The translations under genes were made by a program, and so were the position numbers. The notes under the pieces were generated by a model that was given only the letters and a program-made list of their open reading frames with translations, had not been told where the DNA came from and did no database searches. A DNA stretch of 64,000 bases. It comes from G963677085 sp963677085. Its GTDB lineage: Bacteria > Planctomycetota > Planctomycetia > Pirellulales > Thermoguttaceae. Positions 55,516 through 63,909 of this stretch are shown piece after piece (within the stretch, counting starts at the first letter, position 1; each line of letters opens with the position of its first letter). The DNA is taken from NCBI GenBank assembly GCA_963677085.2, contig CAXXFH010000002.1, positions 186,001 to 250,000 of the forward strand. The letters run 5' to 3'.

Positions 55516-56795
55516 CAGGAGAAATGCAAAGTCTATTTTGCCAACCAAGGGGTGGGCTGGGTCGTAGAAACGGAAGGCCGTGGCGGAGTTGCGGCGGGAG
55601 TTTCCTACGTTTCAAGGAGGGCCGTATCGTGGTCGCATCGTCGTTGAGTCAGTTGGAGGCGGTATTCTCAAAGGTTTCGGATCCACGCGACCCCAGGGGG
55701 GTGAGGCATCCGTTCTCCGGCATCGTTTCCTTGGTGTTTCTCGGCTTGTTGGGGCGGATTACCGAGATGGCCGTGGTGGTACGTTGGGCGAATGCGAATT
55801 GGGAGGAACTCAAGGAACCACGGGGATTTACACGCGACAAATCCCCGTGCGGCTCGACCATTTCCAGGGCCTTGGCCGGGCTCAGTCTGGACGAGTTTCG
55901 CGAGGCGTTCGCCCTATGGCTGAACACGGCCCTGGCCGATCAGGAGGGCCGTTGGGCTGCGGCGGTCGACGGCAAGATGTGTCGCCAAGGACTTGGCGCC
56001 GATGGCTCGCCCGTGCAGATGCTCAATGTTTTCCTGCAACGGGTCAAGTTGACGCTGGACCAATGGTCGATCGGCGGCGACAAAACCAACGAGCCTGGGA
56101 GTCTCAAAGTGCATCTGGCTGAGTTGCTCGAGGCCTATCCTGCCCTGCAACTGCTCACCGGCGATGCGATCTACGCCCAGCGGCCGTTGCTCGAACTTCT
56201 CCAAGCCCACGGCTGCGACTACCTGTTCCAAGTCAAGGCGAACCAGCCCGACATGCTGGACGCCTTGGAAACCTGCTTTTTCCAGGAGACGGCCACCGAG
56301 CCGGCCCATGAAGTCATCGAAAAAAGGGGCTGAATCGGGAAACGCGTAGGCTTTGGATCAACCTCGACGACGCCGAGCATATCCGCGAGCATCTGAACGT
56401 TCCCGGCTGCCGGATCGGCATTCGGGTTGATCGCTTAGTGCGCTCGGCGGAGGGCACGCTCCTTTCCTGCGAAAGCCGGTACTTCATCACCAGTCTGGAG
56501 CCCGATTCGGTCACGCCGCGTGAACTCCAGGCCACCATTCGTGACCACTGGCAGGTGGAAAACTGCCTTCATTTCGTCAAGGACCGCTGGTGGGACGAAG
56601 ATCGCCACTACACCAAGCGGCCCGGTCTGGCCGAGGCGTTCGCTTCGCTGACCAACGCCGCTCTGGCCGTCCTCCGCCTGATCCACCCTCCAGGCGAACC
56701 CCTTCGGGCAACCGCCGAACGAATCCAATGGCGGCCCCGCTCCACCCTCTCCCGCCTCGGATTCAACCCGCCCAGGTGACTTTGCATTTCTCCTG
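55516..56795 (+). mobile_element. ISAs1-family insertion sequence
   Basis: 1280 bp. Perfect 18-bp terminal inverted repeats: caggagaaatgcaaagtc at 55516-55533 and its reverse complement at 56778-56795. The flanking 10 bp cggtcgtggt is present at both 55506-55515 and 56796-56805, a direct target-site duplication. Size, terminus beginning CAGG and duplication length fit ISAs1. The intact ends and identical duplication indicate a recent insertion between the GH116 gene and the isomerase gene. Confidence 0.93.
55629..56779 (+). CDS. ISAs1-family transposase, needs -1 frameshift
   Basis: About 383 residues when two frames are joined. The GTG start at 55629 is preceded by AAGGAGG with an eight-base gap; an ATG at 55524 lies in the terminal repeat and is unlikely. 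The DDE triad is D in AAVDGK, D in LLTGDAIY and E in HWQVENCLHFVKDRWWDEDRH. The first frame stops at 56333, and the second, one base back, runs to 56779. They overlap at AAAAAAGGGG (56320-56329): reading GAA AAA then slipping back one base gives EKKGLNRETRRLW, the expected family sequence. Either translational slippage on the A-run or a recent indel in the A or G run. Confidence 0.85.
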
Positions 56796-56805
56796 CGGTC
56801 GTGGT
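56796..56805. repeat. 10-bp target-site duplication of the IS, right copy
   Basis: Second copy of cggtcgtggt, directly after the right terminal inverted repeat. Confidence 0.93.
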
Positions 56806-56940
56806 GAGGAAATTTGACCTTACCGGTCGCCTGTGACATACTGTGGGCTGCGGTCCCGGTTGGGGGCGTAACGTGGCCCAAGATTGTCGGAAAGCACGCA
56901 CTGTCCGCTTTGGAAACATCTTGATCGATGGAGTTAACTT

Positions 56941-57903
56941 ATGCACGCCAATGTTTCTCGCCGTCAATTCTTAGCTGCTTCGGCAGCGACCGGTATTGGG
57001 CTGATAGCCAGCGGCCGGTTACAGGCAGCCTCGTTTAAAACCACGCTGAAGAAGTCGCTCATCGGTGCGCCCAGCCAAGAGACCTTTGCTGCCTGGAAGG
57101 CGGCCGGTTTCGAGGGGATGGAGGCTTCCTGGGATTTTTCGGTCGCCGATGCCGTTGCCGCGCGGAAGCTGGCCGAGAAAAACGGGATGACGATCCACTC
57201 GGTGCTGCGAGGGTGGACCAACTTCAACAGCCCCGACGCCGGCAAAGTGGCCAGTGATATCGAGAGTGTCGAGACGGCGTTGAAGGCCTGTCAAGGGTTT
57301 GGCGGCAGCGCCGTGTTGTTGGTGCCCTGCCGGGTTGGCGGTATGCCCATGCCCGAAGTCTGGGAGTTCGACATCGAGTTCGACGAAAAGTCGGGCCATG
57401 TCAAAAAGGTCGTCGCGGGCGACAATTCGCAGTACGCCGCCTACATCGAAGCCCAAAACTATGCAACCGACAGTAGCCGCAAGGCGATCGAAAAACTGAT
57501 TCCCATGGCCGAAAAGACGGGCGTGGTCATCGCCGTGGAGAACGTGTGGAACAATCTTTGGGTGAAGCCCAAGCTGTTCGCCAACTTCGTGGCGTCGTTC
57601 AACAGTCCGTGGGTGCAGGCCTACTTCGATATCGGCAACCACGTGAAATACGCTGCGCCGGAAGAGTGGATTCAGGCGTTGGGAAAACTGATCGCCAAGT
57701 GTCATGTGAAGGATTTCAAGCTCAACCCGAACGGCCAAGGTGGTCGCTTCGTCGACATTCGCGATGGTAGTGTCAACTGGCCCGTGGTCCGCGAGGCACT
57801 CGATAAGATCGGCTACAACGGCTGGATGACCATCGAAGGCAGCGGCGGTCTGTCGTTGGATGAGAAGAGCAAACGGCTCGATTTGATCATCGCGGGCAAG
57901 TAA
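56941..57903 (+). CDS. Tat-exported sugar phosphate isomerase/epimerase-like TIM-barrel protein
   Basis: 320 residues. A twin-arginine signal SRRQFLAASAATGIGLIASG (residues 6-25) directs folded export. The rest is a xylose-isomerase-like (AP endonuclease 2 family) TIM barrel: EGMEASWDF, VLLVPCRVGG, VVIAVENVWN with the metal-binding Glu, YFDIGNHVKYAAPEEW, KCHVKDFKLN and GWMTIEGSGG. The metal-binding set (Glu, Asp, His, Glu) is present, so it is probably an active isomerase or epimerase of unknown sugar. The oxidoreductase downstream (58118) is also exported; the two probably act on the same sugar derivative outside the cytoplasm, along with the GH116 enzyme. Confidence 0.88.
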   Translation: MHANVSRRQFLAASAATGIGLIASGRLQAASFKTTLKKSLIGAPSQETFAAWKAAGFEGMEASWDFSVADAVAARKLAEKNGMTIHSVLRGWTNFNSPDAGKVASDIESVETALKACQGFGGSAVLLVPCRVGGMPMPEVWEFDIEFDEKSGHVKKVVAGDNSQYAAYIEAQNYATDSSRKAIEKLIPMAEKTGVVIAVENVWNNLWVKPKLFANFVASFNSPWVQAYFDIGNHVKYAAPEEWIQALGKLIAKCHVKDFKLNPNGQGGRFVDIRDGSVNWPVVREALDKIGYNGWMTIEGSGGLSLDEKSKRLDLIIAGK

Positions 57904-58117
57904 GTTCGCTTCTGGGGTGATACCCTGGTTATTTCGGGTGCCATGTCCACGCTTGCGTGGGCATGTCCGCAACTTGTTCTGGTTCCCAAATGCCCGCTTG
58001 GGAACTAGAGATGCCCTCACCCCCGGCCCCTCTCCCAAACGGGAGAGGGGAGCAATCTCTCTGTTGCCCGCCTACGTTTCCAACTTCGAACCGAATATCT
58101 TCCCTAGGAGAACCACG
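57904..58117. repeat. Family-C and family-D hairpins
   Basis: The 214-bp gap holds a family-C variant (57941-57965, ccatgtccacgcttgcgtgg), a second palindrome gttcccaa/ttgggaac (57982-58005) and a family-D element (58014-58052) with the stem CCCCTCTCCC/GGGAGAGGGG at 58027-58050. The same combination lies upstream of galM. A ribosome-binding site (TAGGAG) lies at 58105-58110. Confidence 0.8.
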
Positions 58118-59131
58118 ATGTACAGTAAAGGTGTGCGCGCTGTTGCAGTATTGATCGCGGTGGTTGTGATCGCGTCGGCGGTTGCCCGGGCCGAAGAGCC
58201 GTTGCGGGCGGGACTGATCGGGCTGGATACATCGCACGTGATCGCCTTCACCAAGTCGCTCAACGACCCCAAGGCCGAAGGCCCATTAGCTGAAGTCAAA
58301 GTCGTGGCCGGCTTCCCTGGCGGCAGCAAAGACAATCCGTCGAGTTGGGATCGCGTGCCGAAATACACTGAGCAACTTCGCGAAATGGGCGTGACCATTT
58401 ACGATTCGATTCCCGAGATGCTCAAGCACGTCGACGTGGTCTTGCTGGAGAGTGTCGACGGACGGCCGCATCTTGAGCAGGTCAAACCGGTTATCGAGGC
58501 CGGCAAGCCAGTGTTTATTGACAAGCCGATGGCCGTCTCGCTGACCGATGCTATGGCGATTTTTCGTTTGGCCAAAGAGCACAACGTACCGTGTTTCTCC
58601 GGCTCGTCGTTGCGGTTTGCCAGCGGTTTCCAGGCGGCGCGCTCGGGCGAGGGACCTTATGGCAAAGTACTCGGTTGCATGGCGTTCAGCCCATGTAAGA
58701 CAGAGCCGCATCATCCAGACCTCTTCTGGTACGGGATCCACGGCGTGGAAACGTTGTTTACCGTGATGGGGCCGGGATGCCAGACGGTCACGCGAGTGCA
58801 TCAGGACGGAGCCGACGTGGTGGTGGGCGCTTGGGCCGACGGCCGCATCGGCACGTTCCGTGGCACCCGAGAAGGACGCCATGGCTATGGGGCGTTCGTC
58901 TGGGGAACGAAGGGCAGCGGTTCGGCCGGCAGTTACGAAGGATATGAGCCGCTTCTGGTCGAAATCTGCAAATTCTTCAAGACGGGCAAGACGCCCATCT
59001 GCGAGGAAGAGACGCTTGAAATCCTCGCCTTCATGGAAGCGGCCGACGAAAGCAAGCAACGCGGCGGCTGCCCGGTGAGTCTCGAAGATATGTTTAAAAG
59101 GGCCGAGAAGGTGAACGCGGAGAGAAAGTAG
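58118..59131 (+). CDS. Secreted Gfo/Idh/MocA-type oxidoreductase
   Basis: 337 residues from ATG 58118, seven bases after TAGGAG; an in-frame GTG-like start at 57917 would run through repeats. Signal peptide about 1-27 (AVARA cleavage). The Rossmann region is RAGLIGLDTSHVIAF, an unusual form lacking the strict GxGxxG, followed by DVVLLESVDGRPHLEQVKPVIEAGKPVFIDKPMAVS with the conserved EKP-like lysine (DKP here). The C-terminal substrate domain has WYGIHGVETLFTVMGPG. Such exported members use NAD(P) or act as binding proteins; cofactor use is uncertain because of the altered loop. Likely partners: the isomerase just upstream. Confidence 0.85.
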   Translation: MYSKGVRAVAVLIAVVVIASAVARAEEPLRAGLIGLDTSHVIAFTKSLNDPKAEGPLAEVKVVAGFPGGSKDNPSSWDRVPKYTEQLREMGVTIYDSIPEMLKHVDVVLLESVDGRPHLEQVKPVIEAGKPVFIDKPMAVSLTDAMAIFRLAKEHNVPCFSGSSLRFASGFQAARSGEGPYGKVLGCMAFSPCKTEPHHPDLFWYGIHGVETLFTVMGPGCQTVTRVHQDGADVVVGAWADGRIGTFRGTREGRHGYGAFVWGTKGSGSAGSYEGYEPLLVEICKFFKTGKTPICEEETLEILAFMEAADESKQRGGCPVSLEDMFKRAEKVNAERK

Positions 59132-59262
59132 GCTAGGCCTTGGTGGTCTGACCACTTTGACTTTGCGGGTGCCAGGGGCAGAAAAGTCTGCCTCCTGGTT
59201 GGCAAGGGCGGGTAAGCTGTTCGTGTGGCATCCATCCATCAAACGTTGACGGAGAACTAACG
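59132..59262. repeat. Family-B repeat at the 3' end of the alpha-CTD/sigma gene
   Basis: About 59168-59262 matches 63058-63155: both begin gggtgc(c/t)ag, contain tggyaagggc(a/g)ggyaagctg and tggcatccaatcc-like words, and end cgttgacgga..actaa. The end of the element supplies the stop codon of the minus-strand gene at 59257-59259. Confidence 0.7.
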
Positions 59263-61977
59263 GGCCTTGCGATGGGGGCCGGCGATGGGAGCCACCTTTT
59301 GCATCAACGATTCGTCGCCGATGTGGATCTTGGCTTCCCGCTTACCGGGGTCGATCAGTATCACCATATGGTCGCCCGGTTCAGCGTCGTTGCCGCGCAG
59401 CGCGGGTCCGAGGCCCCAGCCGCACCCTTTCTTGGTGACCAGCGTGCCAACCTTCTGGCCATCGGTCGTGCGCAGGGTAAATTTGCCGCGAAGCTGCCGC
59501 TTCATGGCCGCGGGAACCGTAACCACCCCACCGGCGATGGCCGCCTTCGACAATCGGTACGCCAGATAATACTCTCCCGGTTTCGTTTGCCCAAAGCCTT
59601 GCAGCACCCGATTGGGAGGGGCGGGAACACGCTGAAGCAGCAGCTTGTCGAGGGCTTCCGAGGTGACCGATTGGTTAATCAGGCCATAGATGCTTCGTTC
59701 GTACTGTTGGAGCACCGGCGATGCCATCAGCATGGCGTTGAAACTGAACCGATTGATTTCCGCCCGAGTGCAGTAGTCTTCCAACGCACTCCGTTCAAGA
59801 ACCGGACCATGTTCGTATAGGATGCCTACGATCTGCTTTTCCACGCCGGCAAGCACTTCGTGCCAGTCGCTTGGAGGATTGGCGATCACCGTTTTGTTGC
59901 GGATGCGTATGTTGGGCATCTGGCGACAGTATTCTAAAAGGAGTTCCGAGGGCAAGACACGATCTTCGCTACGGCGGTGCCGAACGATTGCCGCCCGCAA
60001 TTTCGCGATGCTGATCGGTCCGGACACCGAAAGAATCTTGTCGATCAAGCTGGCCAGACTCGACTCGGCTTGCACTTCGAAACGGAACCACGACTTGCAC
60101 TTGTTGAGCCAGCAGAACCCGGGATGGGCTTCTAGTATCGTACGCACGAAACGTTGGTTGACCTCGGGTTGGCCGCTTTCGGCCAATTCGGTCAGCACCG
60201 CTTCCAAAGGTGCGGCTCCCTGGTGGGCGGCGGCACGCCGGGCGATCTGGAAGACGGTTCGCGGCAGAGCGACTTGCGCCGGTGGAAGGACCAGGTCAAC
60301 TTGGTTGACTCGGACGACTTCGAAGTTGCAGCTCCGCCCGAGGAATTCTGCGGTTTGCGGCAGTAAGGTAATCGGCAATCCACATTGCGTTATGCCCGAC
60401 GTGTCGAACGCTTGTTGCAGTTTTGAGAGCGTACAAGGAATCCGCCGGCGGATGAACGCAAGGGCATGGTCGAATACGGGGGCAAAAATAGGGACGTTGC
60501 GGCGGCGCTTGATGGTTTGGATACAGACCTGACGGATCCGCTCCCGGCTCAGCCCGTACGTTTCTCCCAAATGCTCCAAGGTGCATCCCCCTTTGCCATC
60601 CCAGCCGTAGTACTGTACGACGATCTGGCGGTCCCGAGCGTTTTCGTCGGGGAGGAAGATTTCGATGAGTTCCTCTTCCAGCAAGCGTTGGGGAAGTTCT
60701 TCTATCCGACGCCGAATTTTAGCGATCTGCTGACGAACGCGAATGGGATCGGGCGGATCGATCTCGCGTGCCAATAGCCGACCGACCATTTCCCCTACCG
60801 TATTCGATTCGCGATCGATCGAACGCAGGAGGTTTCCGACACGCGGATCCGAAAAAGAGATGTCCAACGCTTGGGGAAGTTGTTTGAGGGTCTGTGCTTC
60901 GGCCGTAAGCCTCGAATCGAGCGTGTCTTGCCGGCGCAGGCAAGTTTCCAGTGCCGTGAGAAGGTCGACCAGACACTTTCCGCCAAAACCCCGGAATGCC
61001 AACACCTGCCCAATGGTCAGGTTGCCCAGGGCTTGGATGTCTTTGGCGAATCCCTCACGTTCCAGACAATTCCATGTGCGGTTGTCCAGGTGCAGGTCGT
61101 TCAACTCAACGTTTTTCGGAGGGGTGGGGAGCTGCCGTTGGCAAACCACCGCGTCGTGTCGTGCCGACGAAGCCCGCATGACAATTAGCCCAGCCAACTG
61201 GCCGATGACCTCCGGACGCACGTGTTGCCATACGGTTTCGTCGAGATCGCATAGTTGCTTGCCTTGTAACAATGTGTGCCGGGCAAGGCGCGTGGGGATG
61301 GAATCCTGAAAGACTTCGTGAAGGGTTTGTGGTACGAGAATCTGGTTGGGTCTTGGGTAACCGTGCGGTACTTGCGATTTATCTACCGCAGCCGACCTGC
61401 TGCGACGCAAGGCGTCGCAGCGTTCCGGGTGGTCGTTCAGGTATTCGAGCGACGTTAGTAGATCAAGCAGCGATTTGAACCAGAATCCGCGTATCCCGAG
61501 AATGTCGTCGATCGTCATGCTGGCCAGATCTTGAGGACGCTCGTGAATGCCCGCCGAGATCAGGCAATTCACGGTGCGCACTTCAAGTTCCAGGTCGGCT
61601 AACGTTAGCCCGGAGGGAATCGACGGAAGCTGCTGGTTGGCAACTTCGTCGGGTAGGTGTGGAGTTCGACTTACCTCGGCGAGTACTTCCTCGGCGAGTT
61701 CGCGACAGGTCGATTCGGGGAAGTGCGACCACGACGATTCGTCGAGATCGGCCAGGGTGAGCGTATTAAGTTCAGGAGCAACCGATAAATCACTTGCCGA
61801 TTGGCCGGGACGTGTTTCGCAACGTCCCTCGGTTTCGGCCTCGGTAAAGGGTAAGTTGTTTTTCGGTCCGTCCTTGATGTGTTGAAGGAATTTCTTTTCT
61901 ATGGGAACCCGAAGTAGTACCCCAAGGGCCGCTGGCGCAATGCGATGTCCGTGTCGTGGATAGCAGCTGCGTGCCAT
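59257..61977 (-). CDS. Protein with two RNA polymerase alpha-CTD-like modules and sigma-70 region 4 helix-turn-helix
   Basis: 906 residues from ATG 61977, with GGAGAGGAG eight bases upstream; a TTG at 61983 would add two. Two tandem modules of about 170 residues each (about 76-180 and 246-348) share the pattern L.DLDE..W.H..PE, QLP..P and RT.NCL...GI followed by LTI.D.L..RGF..K.L.DLLT.LE, the alpha-CTD helix-hairpin-helix signature. Then a coiled-coil, and a sigma region-4 helix-turn-helix (about 463-494): GCTLEHLGETYGLSRERIRQVCIQTIKRR. The C-terminal roughly 400 residues contain repeated winged-helix-like segments (VFQIARRAAAHQGAAPLEAVLTELA). Likely binds DNA and RNA polymerase as a transcription regulator. 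No neighbouring partner gene identified. Confidence 0.8.
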   Translation of the reverse strand: MARSCYPRHGHRIAPAALGVLLRVPIEKKFLQHIKDGPKNNLPFTEAETEGRCETRPGQSASDLSVAPELNTLTLADLDESSWSHFPESTCRELAEEVLAEVSRTPHLPDEVANQQLPSIPSGLTLADLELEVRTVNCLISAGIHERPQDLASMTIDDILGIRGFWFKSLLDLLTSLEYLNDHPERCDALRRSRSAAVDKSQVPHGYPRPNQILVPQTLHEVFQDSIPTRLARHTLLQGKQLCDLDETVWQHVRPEVIGQLAGLIVMRASSARHDAVVCQRQLPTPPKNVELNDLHLDNRTWNCLEREGFAKDIQALGNLTIGQVLAFRGFGGKCLVDLLTALETCLRRQDTLDSRLTAEAQTLKQLPQALDISFSDPRVGNLLRSIDRESNTVGEMVGRLLAREIDPPDPIRVRQQIAKIRRRIEELPQRLLEEELIEIFLPDENARDRQIVVQYYGWDGKGGCTLEHLGETYGLSRERIRQVCIQTIKRRRNVPIFAPVFDHALAFIRRRIPCTLSKLQQAFDTSGITQCGLPITLLPQTAEFLGRSCNFEVVRVNQVDLVLPPAQVALPRTVFQIARRAAAHQGAAPLEAVLTELAESGQPEVNQRFVRTILEAHPGFCWLNKCKSWFRFEVQAESSLASLIDKILSVSGPISIAKLRAAIVRHRRSEDRVLPSELLLEYCRQMPNIRIRNKTVIANPPSDWHEVLAGVEKQIVGILYEHGPVLERSALEDYCTRAEINRFSFNAMLMASPVLQQYERSIYGLINQSVTSEALDKLLLQRVPAPPNRVLQGFGQTKPGEYYLAYRLSKAAIAGGVVTVPAAMKRQLRGKFTLRTTDGQKVGTLVTKKGCGWGLGPALRGNDAEPGDHMVILIDPGKREAKIHIGDESLMQKVAPIAGPHRKAR

Positions 61978-62771
61978 CGACAAATCTCCTCTCCGTTACC
62001 TAAAACGCGCCCCTTGTTCGTCATGGTTAGGTTCTTGATGAAGATGCTCCGAGAGTGATTGACAACAAGCCTCCGGAGAGGCGACCGGTGTTCAGTGGAA
62101 CCGGCGGGACACATTCCTCCTTGAAACTCATCCGTGAACAAGTGACTCGTCCATGGCCATGCCAAGACTCATTAGTGTAGTCCAATTCGCGGGAAAGTTA
62201 ATAGCCCTGAGGTACTGTTTTTTGTTTCCCCAGGCTTTACCTTCTCCTTTGCCCGGGACGAGTACCGTGGTTTCGGTCAACCCGGTGAGTTCTCGTTGGA
62301 CGCTCGACCCGGACTTTTTGAAGGCGGTGAAGAAATTGGGACAGGCACCCTGGTAGGAGATATATTTGTCGGGTTTTCTTGGCAATTGGCTGGGGGCCAG
62401 TCCCCTTTTTCACAGTCTCGTTGCATGTCTGTCATCGGGGGGCCATGGTGGTTTTGCGCCGGGGGGGCGTTGCTCGGGCAACTCCGCATTGGTGGCTGTT
62501 GGCGATTGCGTGCGAGACCGGCAAACGCTGCGTAGATTCCCTGGTTTGCCCGTCATTGTCTTGCCGGCAGAATCCTGCTAAGTGGTGCAGGCTGGCTGGA
62601 CGATACCCAGAGAACAGGTCGTGAGTTTTTGCCAACATGGCACGTACTTCGAGGATCCCGCCCGCGTGATTGGCGTACGACTGTCATTGGGTGCGATGAT
62701 TGCCGCATACGATGATTGCTGGATACGATGATTACTGATTACGATGGCCACTGGATTTGTGGCCGGAAGCG
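61978..62771. other. Long intergenic region with a family-A repeat
   Basis: 794 bp. From about 62025 to 62110 it carries a more diverged family-A element (gttaggttcttgatgaagat aligned with gttaagtttttgataaagat at 40724), oriented away from the alpha-CTD/sigma gene. Near 62695-62745 the word atacgatgatt is repeated several times, a short simple repeat. Open frames of 60-90 codons on both strands show no conserved sequence or ribosome-binding site and are not called. Confidence 0.6.
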
Positions 62772-63008
62772 ATGGAACCAACCATGCCCCGCATGTCCGA
62801 ATCAGACCGACTGATCTGCAAACTGATTGAGAAACTCCGCGATCCCGATCCCGTTGCCCGGCGCAACGCGGCGGGAGCCCTGCGGCTTCATGGTGGCCGG
62901 GCGGTTACCGCCCTGCCCTTCCTCATGGCGTTGCTCGAAGATCAGGACCGACGCGTGAAGACCGAAGCCGAGCGGGCGATCGACCGCCTGCGCCACGCGG
63001 CAGCGTAA
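62772..63008 (+). CDS. Mini HEAT-repeat protein
   Basis: 78 residues from ATG 62772; a TTG at 62757 or ATGs at 62784 and 62793 are alternatives. Two helical HEAT/PBS-lyase-like units are visible: LIEKLRDPDPVARRNAAGALRLHG and ALPFLMALLEDQDRRVKTEAERAIDRLR. It would be a small protein-binding module like those used as partners in phycobilisome-lyase-type scaffolds. It overlaps the 3' end of the opposite-strand frame 62802-63746; the HEAT pattern makes this strand the more convincing coding strand here. Confidence 0.7.
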   Translation: MEPTMPRMSESDRLICKLIEKLRDPDPVARRNAAGALRLHGGRAVTALPFLMALLEDQDRRVKTEAERAIDRLRHAAA

Positions 63009-63746
63009 GCTTTCGATCGGGCCGTGGGACGAGGACTCCCTCAAACGCCGACTGACGGGTGCTAGTGGCGGCTTGTCCGCTGTTGCCGAAGCAAGGGCAG
63101 GCAAGCTGCCCATGGCATCCAATCCGTCAGTCGAAGTTTGACGGACACTAAGGAATTTCCGGGCACTTCGTACTGCCGCTTGGGCGGGATTCGCACGCTG
63201 GTGGGCTGTCACGAACTGGCTAACCAGCGGCACGACGGCCGTCTCTAAGTCTTCTCGCAAGTGTTCCTCGGGAGCGATTCCGACCACCACCTGCGACGAC
63301 CAGGTTACGGCCGGCACGGGAACCGCGGTGGCGACGGTCAACTCGGGGTTGTTCAGTAAGGCAACCCACTGAACCATTTCGAGCCGAATTGTGTAGAGGT
63401 ATTCTCCGGAAGCGAGTCTTGCCGCGCAAACGTTGAAGCGTAGGATGGGCCGTTGGCGAGACTGCTGTTGGGCTTCACGGGAGAGAACGTGGATTCCCGC
63501 GATTCGGAGACGTTCGTGTACCATTTGCTGTAAACCTACAGTGGACACGCCCGCCTCCTCGCCTGCGTTTTCGATTGGTGGAACTTCCACGGCAACACCC
63601 GGCAGATTGCGCAGCGAAACCCGCCAGGCAGGGCCATCGGCAGCTCGAGTAAATTTTGGAACAAGCGATGCTAGCCCGAGTACAGGTGCTAGCCTAAGTA
63701 CAATGGTCAAGATCAACGCCAGCCGGAGCGACAACGAGGATGGCAT
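62802..63746 (-). CDS. Secreted protein of unknown function, repeat-extended C-terminus
   Basis: 314 residues from ATG 63746 (MPSSLSLRLALILTIV), which starts a signal peptide ending FTRAA; the frame is open to 63911 but those codons look like leader. The globular part (about 37-200; RNLPGVAVEVPPIENAGEEAG, LRFNVCAARLASGEYLYTIRLEMVQWVALLNN) is a beta-rich domain I do not recognise. From about 63155 onward the frame runs through a family-B repeat and then antisense to the mini-HEAT gene, so the natural C-terminus probably lies near RSARKF. Only the first roughly 200 residues are trusted. Confidence 0.5.
   Translation of the reverse strand: MPSSLSLRLALILTIVLRLAPVLGLASLVPKFTRAADGPAWRVSLRNLPGVAVEVPPIENAGEEAGVSTVGLQQMVHERLRIAGIHVLSREAQQQSRQRPILRFNVCAARLASGEYLYTIRLEMVQWVALLNNPELTVATAVPVPAVTWSSQVVVGIAPEEHLREDLETAVVPLVSQFVTAHQRANPAQAAVRSARKFLSVRQTSTDGLDAMGSLPALASATADKPPLAPVSRRLRESSSHGPIESLRCRVAQAVDRPLGFGLHASVLIFEQRHEEGQGGNRPATMKPQGSRRVAPGNGIGIAEFLNQFADQSV
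63058..63155. repeat. Family-B repeat, second copy
   Basis: Aligned with 59168-59262 over about 95 bp (see that entry). It contains ggcggcttgtcc and caagggcaggcaagctgccc, which can pair as small hairpins, and ends tttgacggacactaagg. It lies at the apparent natural end of the minus-strand secreted protein. Confidence 0.7.
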
Positions 63747-63909
63747 GGACGGGCCCTCCTTACCTGTGTCATGAGACTTGCCCTTGGCGTGGAGACGACT
63801 GCCAGAATTTTTCTCCCCCAGCGCCCTCGATGCAATACCCCCGGGATGGGTTTGTGGCTGTTGGAAGACGGTCAGGGTGTATTCTTCCGGTTGTTTTTTT
63901 GAGGTAACC

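Noticed and set aside
62128..62385. 85-codon minus-strand open frame in the long gap
   Set aside because: No ribosome-binding site, no conserved pattern, and it lies in a repeat-bearing gap.
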